From contig JBANSL010000003.1 in assembly GCA_037127255.1 (NCBI GenBank), positions 20,339,314-20,403,313 on the forward strand: a stretch of 64,000 nt of DNA, written 5' to 3'. The notes beneath the pieces were generated by a model that worked only from the letters and a program-made list of their open reading frames with translations, searched no databases and had not been told where the DNA came from. Shown in pieces: positions 34,591-46,631 of this stretch (position 1 is its first letter; each line of letters starts with the position of its first letter). Both the position numbers and the translations under genes were made by a program. This stretch comes from Persicaria tinctoria (lineage: Eukaryota; Streptophyta; Magnoliopsida; Caryophyllales; Polygonaceae).

Positions 34591-36499
34591 AACAATAGGA
34601 TACTAGAACTACAAGAAAGTAGTACTCAGAGAGGAAACAATATCAAAAACGACGCAGGAAGAAGACAGGAATATAGCAAAGACAATAGAGCAAAACATCA
34701 AGACCCAAACTATTCAATAATGAAAGGAAAAAATATCTACAAACTCCAGCCAAAACATTAAAGACAAGAATTTCTTTGAATAGTTTAAAACCTTATTTAA
34801 TACTATAATGAAAATCGAATATTACTCTTCACATATACTGTATTTAAAATTTGAATTGTTTGTATTGACTCACTGTTTTCCGTTATTGCTATCATTTAAA
34901 ACGAGTTAAATGTCATCATCCTCCGCACTCAAGTATAAACTTTGTGCTATTTTCTGATTTTCGTAGTCACTTTTACAAGTTACAAACATCCAGAATCTGC
35001 ATTACAGTTACAACGTTATGCTATCCTTCTTCTGGTTCACTATCAGTCATCACCCATACTCGTGTCGCAGATGAAGCTTCTATGCTTGTTACCATCACCG
35101 TACAGGCCTACTCTTACCGACGCGGCTATGGTGCATCTGCTTTTCCGGTCCAGCATTTCTGTACGAGCTAGGGAGGGTTTTCCGCCACCAAAAAAATACT
35201 TCCTTCGGACCCTCGTCAACACGTCAGAGAATGAGGAGCAAACCTTGCAGATCTCCACTCTCTCCTTGATAGTCATCCATCCAATTAAAATTTCATTAAC
35301 ACTACTTCTAGAAGCAGTTACAGGTTACAGCACCTCCAATCCAGAAATAGTCCTAATTTAATGGGAACGAGAACGACATGTAACCATAAAAGCAACTTGA
35401 CTTCCAGTAAGTGAAAAGAAACAGTAAGATGGCAATGTGTTTAAATTGAAGTAATAAAAAAAGGCATTGCCCTACATTTCACGGCTATACACTTGATGAA
35501 TTGTCAATTTAGTTTGAGCTGATATTAAGAAACAGTGAGGCTTGTTTCACAACTCAAGTAGCAGGCGGTCTTACCAGTTGCAGAAGTGGTGATCAATGCC
35601 CACAGGCACAACACATCATTTGATCAGGTAGCAATTTTATCATCCCCAGAGGCCAAATGAAGACAATTTCTTCACTTGGTCCTGAAACTACACCACATAA
35701 CGCCGTCCCTACCCACTTTGAAACACACACAGAGATATTGGTGGTCAATGTGTGAAAAAAAAAGGCTTCATTAAGGATGCTATTTATAGATATATCCTCT
35801 TCCACAACTTAGAAAATCCCATTGATAGTTGGAGTAAATTGACCCCATTGCCATGAAATTTGCAACAGTGAGTTTAGCCGCGAGTGATACAAACAAGATT
35901 ATTTTACACTGCTTAGGATCAACCTACTTATGAAAAACAACCAAAAAGAGTATGTCATGAAATCCGATTTGTTGCTAATAGATATGCTATGCTTAGTGCT
36001 TAAATACTACGTAGTACTGTATATTTTTCAAGTAAAGCTTCAAAAAGATGTCACAGGTGATGCACATGAGGCTACCTGATTATTGAGGACTCCAGGAGGT
36101 ACTCGACAGGGAAGCTGCCTTTGAAAGGTGGATGGAGAAGACAGTGGCCATGACAAGTTGTAACCTGGGAAGCAAGATTCAGAAGGAAAAAAACTTGAGA
36201 AAATATACCCAATAATAAACAACATAGAGGCATAGAGCCGTAAAAAGAAGGATCCTCTAAATTATCCATCTTTCTCAAAAACCTCAAGAGTCAAGAGACA
36301 TTAGGGTAGACAAAATACAAAAAAGGCAGATTGTGTATCAAATTGAGGAGTGTATTCTCTTCTATTAACCAAACTTCGAACAGCCCCACAAAATACATGA
36401 CCCTTTTGATCAATCTGGAGATGAACATACATAACCCTTTGTTTGTCTCCTTTGCCTAGTTCTCCCTTGCTCTTTCTTTGGCTACCAAGCACCTGTATA
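34591..36499. other. Gene-poor region, possible far 3'UTR exons of the PORR gene
   Basis: No coding region is supported. On the minus strand a small exon-like piece, about 36163-36076, is bounded by TCCCAG and GTAGCC. Together with a donor right after the PORR stop codon it suggests a spliced 3'UTR, but I cannot join the pieces with confidence. Confidence 0.35.
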
Positions 36500-36608
36500 T
36501 GGGTCTCTCGGAAACACTCTCTCGGTCAAACCGGGGAAAGGGTACGGACATCCAACCCCACGGACACACTTCATTGCGGAATATACTGAGTTGTTGTTGT
36601 TGTTGTTG
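36500..36608 (+). mobile_element. Au-like SINE 3' fragment, copy 3
   Basis: It reads GGGTCTCTCGGAAACACTCT at the left and ends in GAGTTGTTGTTGTTGTTGTT. This is the least decayed (TTG)n tail of the three copies. Confidence 0.75.
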
Positions 36609-37155
36609 AATTAGGGACCAATATATTCGATTACAAACTTTTAAAACAAATGATAAAGTGGGGAGAAGGATGTCATGGCAACCACATACAAACACACACA
36701 ATCACTCAATTATTAGGGAAACAAAGAGAATAGCATAGGATCGCAATAGGTCTCCGGCTGAGTAAACTGCTCTTCGGAGACAAATAGGCAAAAACCTTTT
36801 CACAAGTAAATTCAAAGATGCCTTAGAATGAATAGGTGGTTCATTATATGTTCAGAAATATCACTCTCACTCACCTAACAATGTCTCGTACTCCATCCCT
36901 CTTAGCCTAAATGTATGATTCCCAATCTAGTAGCCTAGTCTTGAACTCACTAGAACCTTCCAATCATGTTTGTCCATGAAGTTATCCTCAAAACACTAAG
37001 AGTAATTGCAAATTTAGCATGTCATTCACCATTGCAGGAAAACAAAGTCATTCAATCTCTACATAGTGCACCTATTTCCAACTATATAAAATAAAAATCC
37101 AACTGAATAGCCAGACATGGAAAAGTAAAAACGCCAGAGCTTACCTTTCTTAAAA
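36609..37155. other. Downstream flank of the PORR gene
   Basis: No separate gene is seen. On the minus strand a strong donor (AAAG/GTAAGC) lies at 37144, only about 11 bases after the PORR stop, so most of this stretch is probably a 3'UTR intron. Confidence 0.4.
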
Positions 37156-38424
37156 TCAATTTGGATCATCCTCGAAGAGAACTTTATAAAATCTTTTTCT
37201 TTCTTCTGGATCAAACAGCCCACCAATTTGAGCAACTTGATCCTCCTCTTCAGTTATTTCCAGATTTCCATTATTGCTTTTCTCCTTCCTTGCCATGAGC
37301 AGCCCCTTCTTTTTCTTGTTCTCTAAGTTCACCAAACGCCGCCTTTGATTATATTCTTGAAGCCCTTCTTGCATCAGCTCTCCAAATCTATCCTTGACCA
37401 CAACAAGGGGATCTTTTTGCACCAGTTCTGACCCATGATAACCCTCTCTAAGGAGTACCGTGTAAATCTGATACTTGTTCGAAACATAGAATATACCAGG
37501 ATGCTTAAGTAGGAGTATGTTCAGCTTTTCTGGCAAGCCAAATTCCCTCCTAAAATGGCCCAGCTTCAGAATTGACATCTTCTTCCACAGTGTCAATGAC
37601 AACACCTCATGCAACAAACCTACAGTCCTCTTTTCCTTCTCCCTTGATCCTTCAATCAAACCACTAGGGGTTAAGTATGGGGAGATATATGGCATGGAAT
37701 CAAATTCATTGAATCTCTCCCATGATTTTACCCATGTCGATGGCAATAAACAGGAAAAGCGTGGCTCAGTATTCTGCTTTTGAGCATGGGTTTCAATGGC
37801 AGAAACTGCTAACTCAGGTTTCCAAGTTAAAAGCTCAATCTCCATTGAGCTCCGTCTCCCACCATGATTAACAAGTCGAAACATTTCTGGATACTTTGGC
37901 ACAAATCTAACTAGATAATCATCAGGAAAGCCAAAATTTCTCTGGAACTCATTAAGTTTTACTACATTCAGCCTGTGGTTTGAGCACATCATCAAAAGCT
38001 TTGCCAAGCGCTCAACAAACACAGGCTCTTCCATATCCTTCACAACCTCTTCCTCCTCCACCAGATGCATCATCCGTTTAGTAAGTTTACAATAATATTC
38101 ACTACATTCCTGATACACTTCAAAGCAACAAGGGTATTTCTTAACCCAATTGAGGGCTTTTCCTTGAAGATCTAGGGTCTTAAACTTCTTCTGAAGAAAC
38201 TTTATCGGCACAGCTTGGTTTGGATATCTGATGATTATGTTTTTAATCTGATTGTTTACAACCCACCGCCTGTTACGCGAGAGAGCTGATTCAAGGTCTA
38301 GATCTTTCTTCATTGACCAAAGTGCAAATCCCCGAAACTGAGTTAGGTTAGTTGGGGAGGAATAGAGCCTAATACTAGTAAACTGCAGTGCACACAATCC
38401 TCGCATTGTGTTTCCAATCATCAT
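37156..38424 (-). CDS. PORR-domain protein (WTF-type organelle RNA-binding protein)
   Basis: PORR (plant organelle RNA recognition, formerly DUF860) proteins bind organelle introns and promote group II intron splicing in mitochondria or chloroplasts. The single-exon frame gives 422 residues, the usual size. The N terminus (MMIGNTMRGLCALQFTSIR) is basic and without acidic residues, fitting a mitochondrial presequence. The PORR domain spans about 50-390: KDLDLESALSRNRRW, QIKNIIIRYPNQAVPIKFL, LLMMCSNHRLNVVKLNEFQR, FPDDYLVRFVPKYPEMFRLV, LGHFRREFGLPEKLNILLLK, HPGIFYVSNKYQIYTVLLRE. A Lys-rich and acidic tail follows. The start is the first of two adjacent Met codons. A leader intron probably runs from 39067 to about 38641. 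It is divergently oriented to QCR6 and shares its promoter region. No break seen. Confidence 0.93.
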   Translation of the reverse strand: MMIGNTMRGLCALQFTSIRLYSSPTNLTQFRGFALWSMKKDLDLESALSRNRRWVVNNQIKNIIIRYPNQAVPIKFLQKKFKTLDLQGKALNWVKKYPCCFEVYQECSEYYCKLTKRMMHLVEEEEVVKDMEEPVFVERLAKLLMMCSNHRLNVVKLNEFQRNFGFPDDYLVRFVPKYPEMFRLVNHGGRRSSMEIELLTWKPELAVSAIETHAQKQNTEPRFSCLLPSTWVKSWERFNEFDSMPYISPYLTPSGLIEGSREKEKRTVGLLHEVLSLTLWKKMSILKLGHFRREFGLPEKLNILLLKHPGIFYVSNKYQIYTVLLREGYHGSELVQKDPLVVVKDRFGELMQEGLQEYNQRRRLVNLENKKKKGLLMARKEKSNNGNLEITEEEDQVAQIGGLFDPEERKRFYKVLFEDDPN

Positions 38425-39210
38425 TGTAAGCTCTCACTATATGTACATTTGGTGTTTAATCACCAATAACTTATTGAAGTAACGAAATCTGCAATCAAAT
38501 CTCTTGCATCACAGCAAAAGGGCAAGCATAACTCGTAGCGTCGCTGTTCAATGTACAAGAAGACCGACAAATGCTGAGTAGGAAAACCTGATATGGGCCA
38601 GTGAAGTTTATGAGCAAAGTGAGAGAATTATGAAATATTCCTGCAGAAGAACAAAGAAATCATTTCAGAACCCCTAAATTATGCAATAGAGACATAGATG
38701 AATTTAATCCTACTGATAGAAACTAAAGGAACCAAATTAGAGGAAGTGAAATCAGTGGAACTTTTTTCATTCTTTCATGAGAAGATTGATACAGAGATTA
38801 CTCATAGAAACTTACAACATCATATTATTGAAGATTAAGGGGCGAATCCATTCATTTTAGGAAATCACAGAACCACCTCCAACAGATAGTCACTGCGCAC
38901 AAACGGCAGGATCGATTCTAGCAATTTCATCCCAAGGACTACCAATCTGACCAACTATTACATTCTATCACCACCAAAGCATCGAAATCCAAACACAAAA
39001 AACGACGGCAAAATTTCAAAAAACAAGCAATCACTGAGACATTTTAATCTGAATAAAAGGAGCTTACCTAGAACAACTGAAACGACGGAGATAGACTTGA
39101 ATTCACCCTGACCTCAGCAATGAGTTAGGAGGACGAATTTCGGCGCGGAAGATTAAGAAAACGGAAATCGGCAAAGAGAAAGATCGGAGGAAGAAGATGG
39201 GAGTTCGACT

Positions 39211-39300
39211 GTTAAGTGTTACGGAGTGCGATATCAGTCGGGTCGGATCCAGTTAGGATGGGCCATAATACTGGGCCATCGTTTGGGCTTACGGCCCAGT
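39211..39300. promoter_or_regulatory. Shared PORR/QCR6 promoter with four site II motifs
   Basis: The two genes are head to head with about 100-200 bp between inferred transcription starts. Within 40 bp there are TGGGCC at 39259-39264 and 39272-39277, TGGGCT at 39284-39289, and TGGGCC on the minus strand at 39298-39293. Site II elements (TGGGCC/T), bound by TCP factors, are known from plant genes for cytochrome c, oxidative phosphorylation and ribosomal proteins. Confidence 0.65.
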
Positions 39301-41341
39301 CCAATAGAGGATTCTAGATTGCTAGTTCTAACTACTGATTCCACCAGAGAAAGGGTTGCTGCTGCTGTATCATTTCATTCATTTGATTCTCTCTACGCCG
39401 GCCTAAGCGATCCCACCAGCTCGCGGAGGCTGAAAAAGGTACGACTTTTTGCTGAATTACTCTTGCGATGATTTATACCTGTGTAGTTGTGTTGATGATC
39501 GAATCTCGTAGTTAGAACTTCAGCATCGCAATCAAATTATTTGCTTTCGATCTGAGCATCTTCAATACAGATCTGAACGGAGTAGAACAGCAGATTTCCC
39601 CCTTTTTTATTGGAGTAACTTTCCGATGTGTGCTGTAGATTTATCTGCTGATCTTGATTCAAGCAGGATTAGAGCATGGGTAATTATAAAGTATCTTAGG
39701 GTTTTTCTGGTTGAACAAATAGAAAAATGTTCCACCTCTTTATGAAGGAAAGGGATTTAGTAGGCAAGCAGAGGAAGTGATTAGTTGATCTAATGTGGTA
39801 TTCGTCATTTTCTTGTAGAACTTTAAACCTTTCTTTTGTTGGGATTATGTATTCAAGTGACTGATGAGGGGCTATATTTGTTGTCTTACTCTTATTTAGA
39901 ATGCTTGCTTTAGATTGAAGATTGATAGGTATGTAGGTTTAGTGGAGGTTTATTGAATACCTTAAGTTTTTGAGGTTCAATAAGCCTCGTGAATCATGAT
40001 TGACCGAAATAGAGGTCAATGTAGCTCAAGGCATTGGGGTTACTTGTTAGTTTGTGACTTTGTGTTTACTGACTGCCACAATATGAATCTGTAGGAATTC
40101 ATTCATGTCGATTTTTGTTAATTGGATTGAGAAGCCAACGGATTGAAGGAGCTGGAACAGACTCAGTTATGCTGGAAGAGCCTACAAACGTTTCTGCCAT
40201 ATTTGAAGTGCTTAGTGTAAATAAGGGAATAGTTACGTGTCAATGAGTCAAGTTCCAGGGATTCACTCATCTGACTCTGGTTCTAGTGTGTGTTTCTTTC
40301 AACGAGAAGAGCATCAGTAGATGGAGTTAAAAAAACAAGAACCCACACACACTAGAACCAAAAACACCACAATATGAGAGAAACCTGAGGAGAGAAGAGA
40401 ATCTCTGGAGTTTAGTATTCCTAACCAGTAAGCAACATAAATGGCCCCTAGGCAGGTGGTCAGTACAAAGGATAGATTTCTGGAAATTTAGCCCTCAGAG
40501 CTATTCCCTTGTTTATGCCAAGAACTCCGGATATAAGATAAAAGATTGTAGGCTCTTCCTACAGTGAGTATGTTCCAGGCCCTTTGATCCAGATAGAATT
40601 CTTCTCTAATCCCATTGACTTGCGCATGCCTGTAATTGCTTAACCATTTGTATTCTTCATTTTGAAGTTCACTCGGAAATTAGCATATGCTTGTGCATTT
40701 CATTCTCTTCACAACTAAAAATTAATTGTTTTGCAGTAATGCATAAAAGGTGGAGCGATGAAGATGTTTGTTGTGTTTTTGTTTTCTGCTTTATTACTTA
40801 AATTCCCTTATTGCCTGCATATTTATGTTGCATACACCCTTTGAACTGACAGTAGTTTCTTCTTCATTTCTTTATGCGCACAGTTTTTTGGTTAATACTT
40901 TTCATGGTTTATTGACTGTAGTATGGAGCACAATATTCTACTATAGAAATGTATTCAGTGAGAGATCATCCTTTGGAATTTGCTCTGAACTCGAGTTGAA
41001 TCTATAATATTAAGGTTAAATCAATGTAAAAAGTTGTTTTGACTTAATTACGTCATGATTGACACTAGTTTTAGCTCTGCTTAGTTTTTGCTCGCCTGTA
41101 GAGACACTATACCAGCTTTCTGATTGTCCTTGTTGGCTTTTGTTTAGATTGTCTGGGAAAATATTCAGAATATTAATTATATTCAAGACTTGTTCAATGC
41201 CTTTGAATTCGAAAGCTTGTTTTCTTTACATTGTTTCCAATTTTTTTCTATTTGCTTTTCTTGTTGATTTAGTAATATTCATTTATATCAATGCAGGTTC
41301 TTGAGCTTTGATCAGCCGTTCAGGACATCAACTTTGCACCT
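39301..41341 (+). other. QCR6 5'UTR exons and 1.86-kb leader intron
   Basis: A first non-coding exon ends at AAAAAG/GTACGA (donor 39439). A second starts after ATGCAG (41297) and runs to 41343. The intron between is T-rich with short open frames that I take as chance. It contains no recognisable transposon end. Confidence 0.55.
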
Positions 41342-42088
41342 ATGTAAGCAAAACAACATAATCTGATGACAAATAGTCTGATCTTTTATTTTGGTGTTGT
41401 TGAGCTGCATTCAATAATTTCAATTACTTAGACAAAAATTACATTACTATAAGAACTTGAAATAGGTTTCACCGTGTTGTAAATCATTTTAATACTACTA
41501 TTGTTCTTTGACTCACTTTTGTTCTCCTGCCTTTGTAGAAAGTCTGCAGTGAATTACTTAATACTGTACACCCCATACTAGAAAACTTTTAACATTTATT
41601 TGCCATCCAGCAATTTGTATAACTTCAAGCTCGTTTTCTTCTCTCTGAATCCCAACTTTAGCTCCCTCCTAATTAGATATGATTGTTCAGGGCGGATGAG
41701 GAACCTGTTGATCAGAAGAAGTATCTTGAGGAGCGTTGCAAGCCCAAGTGTGTGAAGGCCTTGTTTGAGTACCAGGTGAAATCTTGCAAATGTCCTTGAA
41801 TCCATCTGATTTCCCCATGTTTACAAAAAATGCTGAAATATTGAGCTATCCTTGACCTGCATTTGCAGGCATGTGCTAAGAGGATCCAGAGCGACGAAAG
41901 TGGACACAAGCATTGTACTGGACAATACTTCGATTACTTGTCTTGTGTGGACAAATGTGTAAGCATTCACTTTCTAGTTTTTTTTTTTTCAAAAAATAAT
42001 GTTGTGGGCGACTCCATATCCTATATCGGAAACTGAGTTGTATTGCAATGCACAGGTTGCGGTGAAATTATTTGACAAGCTCAAGTGA
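41342..42088 (+). CDS. QCR6: Cytochrome b-c1 complex subunit 6 (hinge protein)
   Basis: Acidic hinge subunit of mitochondrial complex III that helps dock cytochrome c. Coding pieces are 41342-41343, 41691-41775, 41869-41958 and 42056-42088; all GT-AG, 210 nt, 69 residues, the normal plant size. The ATG itself is split by an intron: AT at 41342-41343 and G at 41691. The protein reads ADEEPVDQKKYLEERCKPKC, ALFEYQACAKRIQ, HKHCTGQYFDYLSCVDKC and ends VAVKLFDKLK. The four Cys that form the twin disulfide-linked helices are present (KPKC, YQAC, KHC, SCVDKC regions). No ATG lies upstream in frame, and the split start is the only one giving the conserved N terminus. Highly expressed housekeeping gene; promoter shared with PORR. 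Confidence 0.9.
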
Positions 42089-42894
42089 TTGTCAGCAAAT
42101 ACCAAGGTATCTGCAAATGCTGCCTCTTTTCCCACCTTGCTTGGAGTCTCATAGTTCAATTTAGAACATCTCATTTTTGCAACATGGACAAGTTTAAGTT
42201 GATATTTGGTGAATAAATTTCAAATCTTGAACGGATCAGGGTTGAGCCCTATAGCTTTGCAAACATTTATGATTTGACATCTTTTGTGGTTTCATTAACA
42301 CTGATTCATCGGAGTGATAACTGATAACTACAAATGAATATATAAGTGTTCTGATATTTGTGGTTTGATTTGCATTGTGTGGGATCTGCACCAATCTCTG
42401 GGGGTAAATGATCCGATTATATATTTTTTTAATCGATTTTTTTATTTTATGAAAATACTAATTCTGGTTGTAAGAAAATATAAATCTTTTTTTTTTAAAT
42501 AAAGTTTTGAAGAAATTACGATAAATGGCATGTTTCACGGCGTGTTACATGGTTGCCACAATTGACAAGGATATGGGCCCATTTGCAGATTTGCCCAGCA
42601 CTAATGAGATCAATTTAATTTTAAATTGTGGTGTAGTGCTGCACATAACCCCAGCTATTTAAAGCCACATTTTTTAAAGCAAAATCATCCCTAAAAATAA
42701 AATATTTAACCACTTATTGCCACCCATTACGTCTACCAAATTTGGTAGAATGCGTATTTGAAAGCATTAGCAATTAGCATAAGTTACTTGTACTACCATT
42801 CCCTTTTATAAAGATTTGGGTGAGATGGGCCTGTTAGATCACCATCCTCCAATACATAATTCCTGATTATCCAGGAGGGGGATTGAGAAGGTGG
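42089..42894. other. QCR6 3' flank, no gene seen
   Basis: AT-rich DNA including the QCR6 3'UTR. No further feature is supported. Confidence 0.4.
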
Positions 42895-42902
42895 GTACTG
42901 GG

Positions 42903-43604
42903 TAGACCTGAGCATGGGCCGGGTGGGCTTGGGCCGGGCCTCGACCAAAATTTCAGCCCACTACACCGGGCCGGGCTTGGGTCAGGCCCGGTATTTGGGC
43001 CTAGTGTCTTGCCCAAGCCCACCCTCTTTCCCGGGCCGGGCAGCCCACCGGGCCAAGCGGGCCTAGGTTCTCAAATTCGTTTTATGTCCGAAATTGAACT
43101 AAAAAAGTGGCAAATTACAACATTGTATAAATACTTTCAAATACAAGGCAAATATGGACAATATTAGCTTACTAACAAATGCAAATCAACGTTATAGTGT
43201 GCCAATACTTTTAAGCGGCACTCGAGCTATGCGAGAGAAATCATTTAGGGTTTTTATTTCTCAATTGGATTTGATTTTGAAGATGAGAACGTTTATGATT
43301 GGGAATAGTTAGCACTTGGTACTAGTATGACACCGGTAATATAGTTATAAATTATAGAAATTATGTATATATTTTTACAATACTCTATATAATTTATATA
43401 ATTATAATTATATATAATATTATTATAATACCGGGCCGGACCCATCGGCCCGCTTGGGCTTCACTATCCGCCCAAGCCCGGCCCACTGGCCCAACCGGGC
43501 CGGGCCCGTCGGCCCGCTTGGGCCAACTACTCTGTCCAAGCCCGCATATTTTGTCGGGCGGGTTGGACGGGCCGGGCGGGTTGGCCCATGTTTGCTCAAG
43601 TCTA
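42903..43604. mobile_element. hAT-like element with GGGCCGGGC subterminal repeats
   Basis: The 702-bp element has terminal repeats TAGACCTGAGCATGGGCC (left) and, on the minus strand, TAGACTTGAGCAAACATGGG (right). A perfect 8-bp TSD, GTACTGGG, lies at 42895-42902 and 43605-43612. About 150 bp inside each end is packed with GGGCCGGGC/GCCCGGCCC, while the centre is very AT-rich. No transposase. Repeated subterminal motifs are typical transposase-binding regions of hAT elements. Confidence 0.88.
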
Positions 43605-43612
43605 GTACTGGG

Positions 43613-44027
43613 TACTGTGTTGGTCTCACGGAACGCATTATATGGAAATCGTTGGGGCATACAAGCATGGGTTAGAAAAACCGTAAAAAAAAAATAGCTT
43701 TTTTGAATTTAGTTATCTAGACAAGCCTAGAGAAAAACGAGTAGATAGACTAACTATCGTATACAACCAAATCAAGTAACAGAGGCAAAAACAAAAGCAA
43801 ATGACAGATAGGAAATAACACAAAGCAAATGGAGGAAATGAAAATGAATCAATAAAATAAACGTGCTAGTCATCCTACACTGTAAAACGTACAAAGCCAA
43901 CACGACAGACGAATCAATCGGCCAAACAAAAAAATCTGTTTCGATAGATTCTCACCCTTTTAATCATTTTTCTTTTCTTTTTTTCTTCCCCTTTCCTTTC
44001 TACCCATTAATAGTTTCAAATCTTGTA
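43613..44027. other. Spacer, no gene seen
   Basis: A-rich then T-rich DNA between the hAT-like element and a SINE. No supported feature. Confidence 0.4.
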
Positions 44028-44038
44028 AATTCAATTTT

Positions 44039-44273
44039 ATTTTTTTTTGTTGACGAGGAACCTACCTTTGGTGGTAAACCCCGAGTACGTGACTCAGCCG
44101 GTAAGAGCTACGTACTAGATAAACTGACTTGCGCTGACCAGCTCGGCCCACTGGTATGGAGCAAGGTAAACCTTAGATAAATCTCCAATGAAAGGGGCAG
44201 AGACATGGATCGAACCCGAGACATCCTTCCCACCCCCCTTGCTCCACACCAGTAGGCCACCCCGACCGGGGGT
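44039..44273 (-). mobile_element. tRNA-derived SINE, 235 bp
   Basis: On the minus strand it starts GTCGGGGTGGCCTACTGGTG (A box), has B-box GGGTTCGATCCATG, and ends in an A-rich tail CAACAAAAAAAAATA. An 11-bp TSD, AATTCAATTTT, lies at 44028-44038 and 44274-44284. The body also contains a partial inverted echo of the head (TTGCTCCATACCAGTGGGCC). It is a different family from the 100-bp SINEs. Confidence 0.82.
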
Positions 44274-44284
44274 AATTCAATTTT

Positions 44285-44958
44285 TTTTTCTTATATACCA
44301 TTTCAACGTGATTGACGATCAACTAATCGTCAAAAATAAATATTTCTTACATTGAATAGGGAGTGTAATGCTAGCAGTAGCAGTATTTAACATGGCACAA
44401 TGCATTGAATTCTAGTCCAAGAGAGATGGGAATAGTTCTCAGTTGCAAGGACTAAAGAGAAAATGACAAAACGAAATTATTTATTCTAGGCATAGTTTTT
44501 GACAATACACACACTAGTAGTTGTCTATACTATCTATATATAATAAAAAATTGGTATAAAGTGAAACAGTGCTTTATGAAATTTCCAACGCAAAAGCAGG
44601 AAAAAATAGAAAAGAAAAAGAGGGATAGGAGGATGAATTGCTTTCAATGTTTAGGGTAAAAAGCTAGGCAGAGCATGCAGTAGCTTCACATGGTAGCTTT
44701 GTTGCCTGCAATCAATACCATTGCAATTTGCAATCCACAAGCACGAGATTGAGGGAGACATTATATGTAGATCACCCTAAAGTTTTATACCCATACAGTA
44801 TAAATCATAAAAGCTTGTCTCACCACACATGATCTACCCCGTCAAAGGGGAAAAGTCACTGCAGCTTCTATAATTGTGAAATTAAATCATCTAACCAGCC
44901 TTGATTTTAGGGTTTGATTTGCCCCTTTGCATCCGCACAACTTGTGTTTTCAACCACC
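44285..44958. other. Spacer, no gene seen
   Basis: AT-rich DNA with a short (TA)-rich piece near 44535. No supported feature. Confidence 0.4.
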
Positions 44959-44961
44959 TTA

Positions 44962-45283
44962 GAGCATGCACAATGGGGGTTCCTTAACCCAAATTTAATA
45001 AACTTAATATTATTCTATTTGATATTATAAAGAATGGAACTAGGAACGATAAGACGGGTTCTTTACTAAAGAACCCTTAAACACCCATCAAAAGAGAGAA
45101 AATGTGGCACTTTTCCACAAAAATTGGGGACCACATAAAAATTGAGAGTTAATTAAGAAACTCTCATGGGTTCAAGGGATGTGAGTGGAAATGTAAAATG
45201 GGTTGTTTAAATAATATTGAAGAGAGAGAAAGATAAAAAGTGGAGTTAAGAAACCCTAATGGGTTCGAGGGATGCGGATGCTC
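44962..45283. mobile_element. Tourist-like MITE (GAGCATGCAC ends)
   Basis: The 322-bp element has ends GAGCATGCACAATGGGGG and, inverted, GAGCATCCGCATCCCTC, and a TSD of TTA at 44959-44961 and 45284-45286. This is the Harbinger/Tourist pattern. The element at 62406 has the same kind of ends. Confidence 0.8.
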
Positions 45284-45286
45284 TTA

Positions 45287-46631
45287 GTTATCATACTTTG
45301 TTACAAATTTGCTTTGTGAGAAGGAACTAAATTCGCTAGTCAGAAAATATGGTGATGTAAGAATATCTGTAACAGTTTCTTCAAATTATTTTTGCTTAAA
45401 TTCCAATAGAATTCTTATTTCAAAGATTTGAAGAATCGTTTAGTTTAAGAGAATGTTGCAAATTTAGAGAAGTTTTTTTTTTAAATTTTTTTCTACTGTT
45501 TTCTCATTTTGGATAATAAGATCGAGAATATGTTAAAATAAAAAACACCAGTAGAGTTTCATTCCGAAAATTTAGAGAATTATTTAGTTTTAAATAATGA
45601 TGCAGATTTAGGGAGGTTTTTCTATTTTTTCTATTGCTCTTTCATTTTTGGAGAATGAGATTGATAATCTGTTGGAATAAAAAAAATGTTTAAAATTCTC
45701 TAAAAACTCTAAAATTCCCCAAATGAAGAAGTTTGGGGTGCTCTAAGTAACCTTGCTTTGTTGCTCTGGTCATTGGGGTCAATCTCTAGATGGTTTGGCA
45801 AGAACTAGCTATGAACTTATTTTGTCATTTCACTCATGTTTTTTTTTAATGTGTGCCCTTATTTTAATAAGTTGGCCTTAGAGGTTAATGTGTTGAAATT
45901 AGGAAAAAACACTTTTAAAAAAGAAATATTTCTATTTTAAGGTGGTTAGTGTGTAAACTATGGCACTCTTTAGAGAAATACTTTTACTCGTAACCGAAAT
46001 TAAGTACACTCCAATAAGCTGAAAAACCTTGCATATATAATTAGGAGATGAAATAAAAACACAGCTAAGTCACTAGACAAGTAGACATACATAAATCCAA
46101 ACTTAGAAACATTAATCGTACGTCACAATCCGACATCTTTTTTTACATTGAAGATACGAATTTCTTGTCATTGAAGCTCTTCTTACTCTTGTCACCCGGT
46201 AAATGCGATCAAAGATTGAAGCTGAACTCTTGATGGATCTCATGATATTCCTTTTTTTTTTTCCAATTATTATTTATTTGCCTTAAATTGCTGCAAGTGG
46301 TAGCTATATCATATGATATAATATAACTTATGGAAAGGGGCAAAGATGAGAGCGCGTGCATTGCTTGCTTTTATGGCTGTCTCTGCAATCACCCAGGAAG
46401 GACCATCTCATCCTATCACAACACCCAATTGAAATTAGCAATCAATTATAAATAGCAAATATTCAGTAAAGTAGGTATGCTTTTACATTTTTTCCTATAA
46501 TGTAACACATTTAATTTGCAGCCCATAACAATATAATGTACTACTGTCAATTCATCATATGTGTATTTTTAATTTCGGATAAAAATTTAATTAATAAATA
46601 AAGGAGCTTACAGAGTTACAGTGCTTACTGC
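45287..46631. other. Spacer with a ~110-bp diverged tandem repeat; PRP 3' flank
   Basis: No gene. Segments about 45436-45544 and 45576-45690 are diverged copies of one unit (TTTAGTTT ... GATTTAG ... GAGATTGA/GATCGAGA ... GTTGGAATAAAA). The right end includes the 3'UTR of the cell-wall protein gene. Confidence 0.5.

Noticed and set aside
34942..35361. 139-codon plus-strand frame and a minus-strand frame at 35043-35276
   Set aside because: No recognisable domain in either; competing frames on opposite strands suggest chance.
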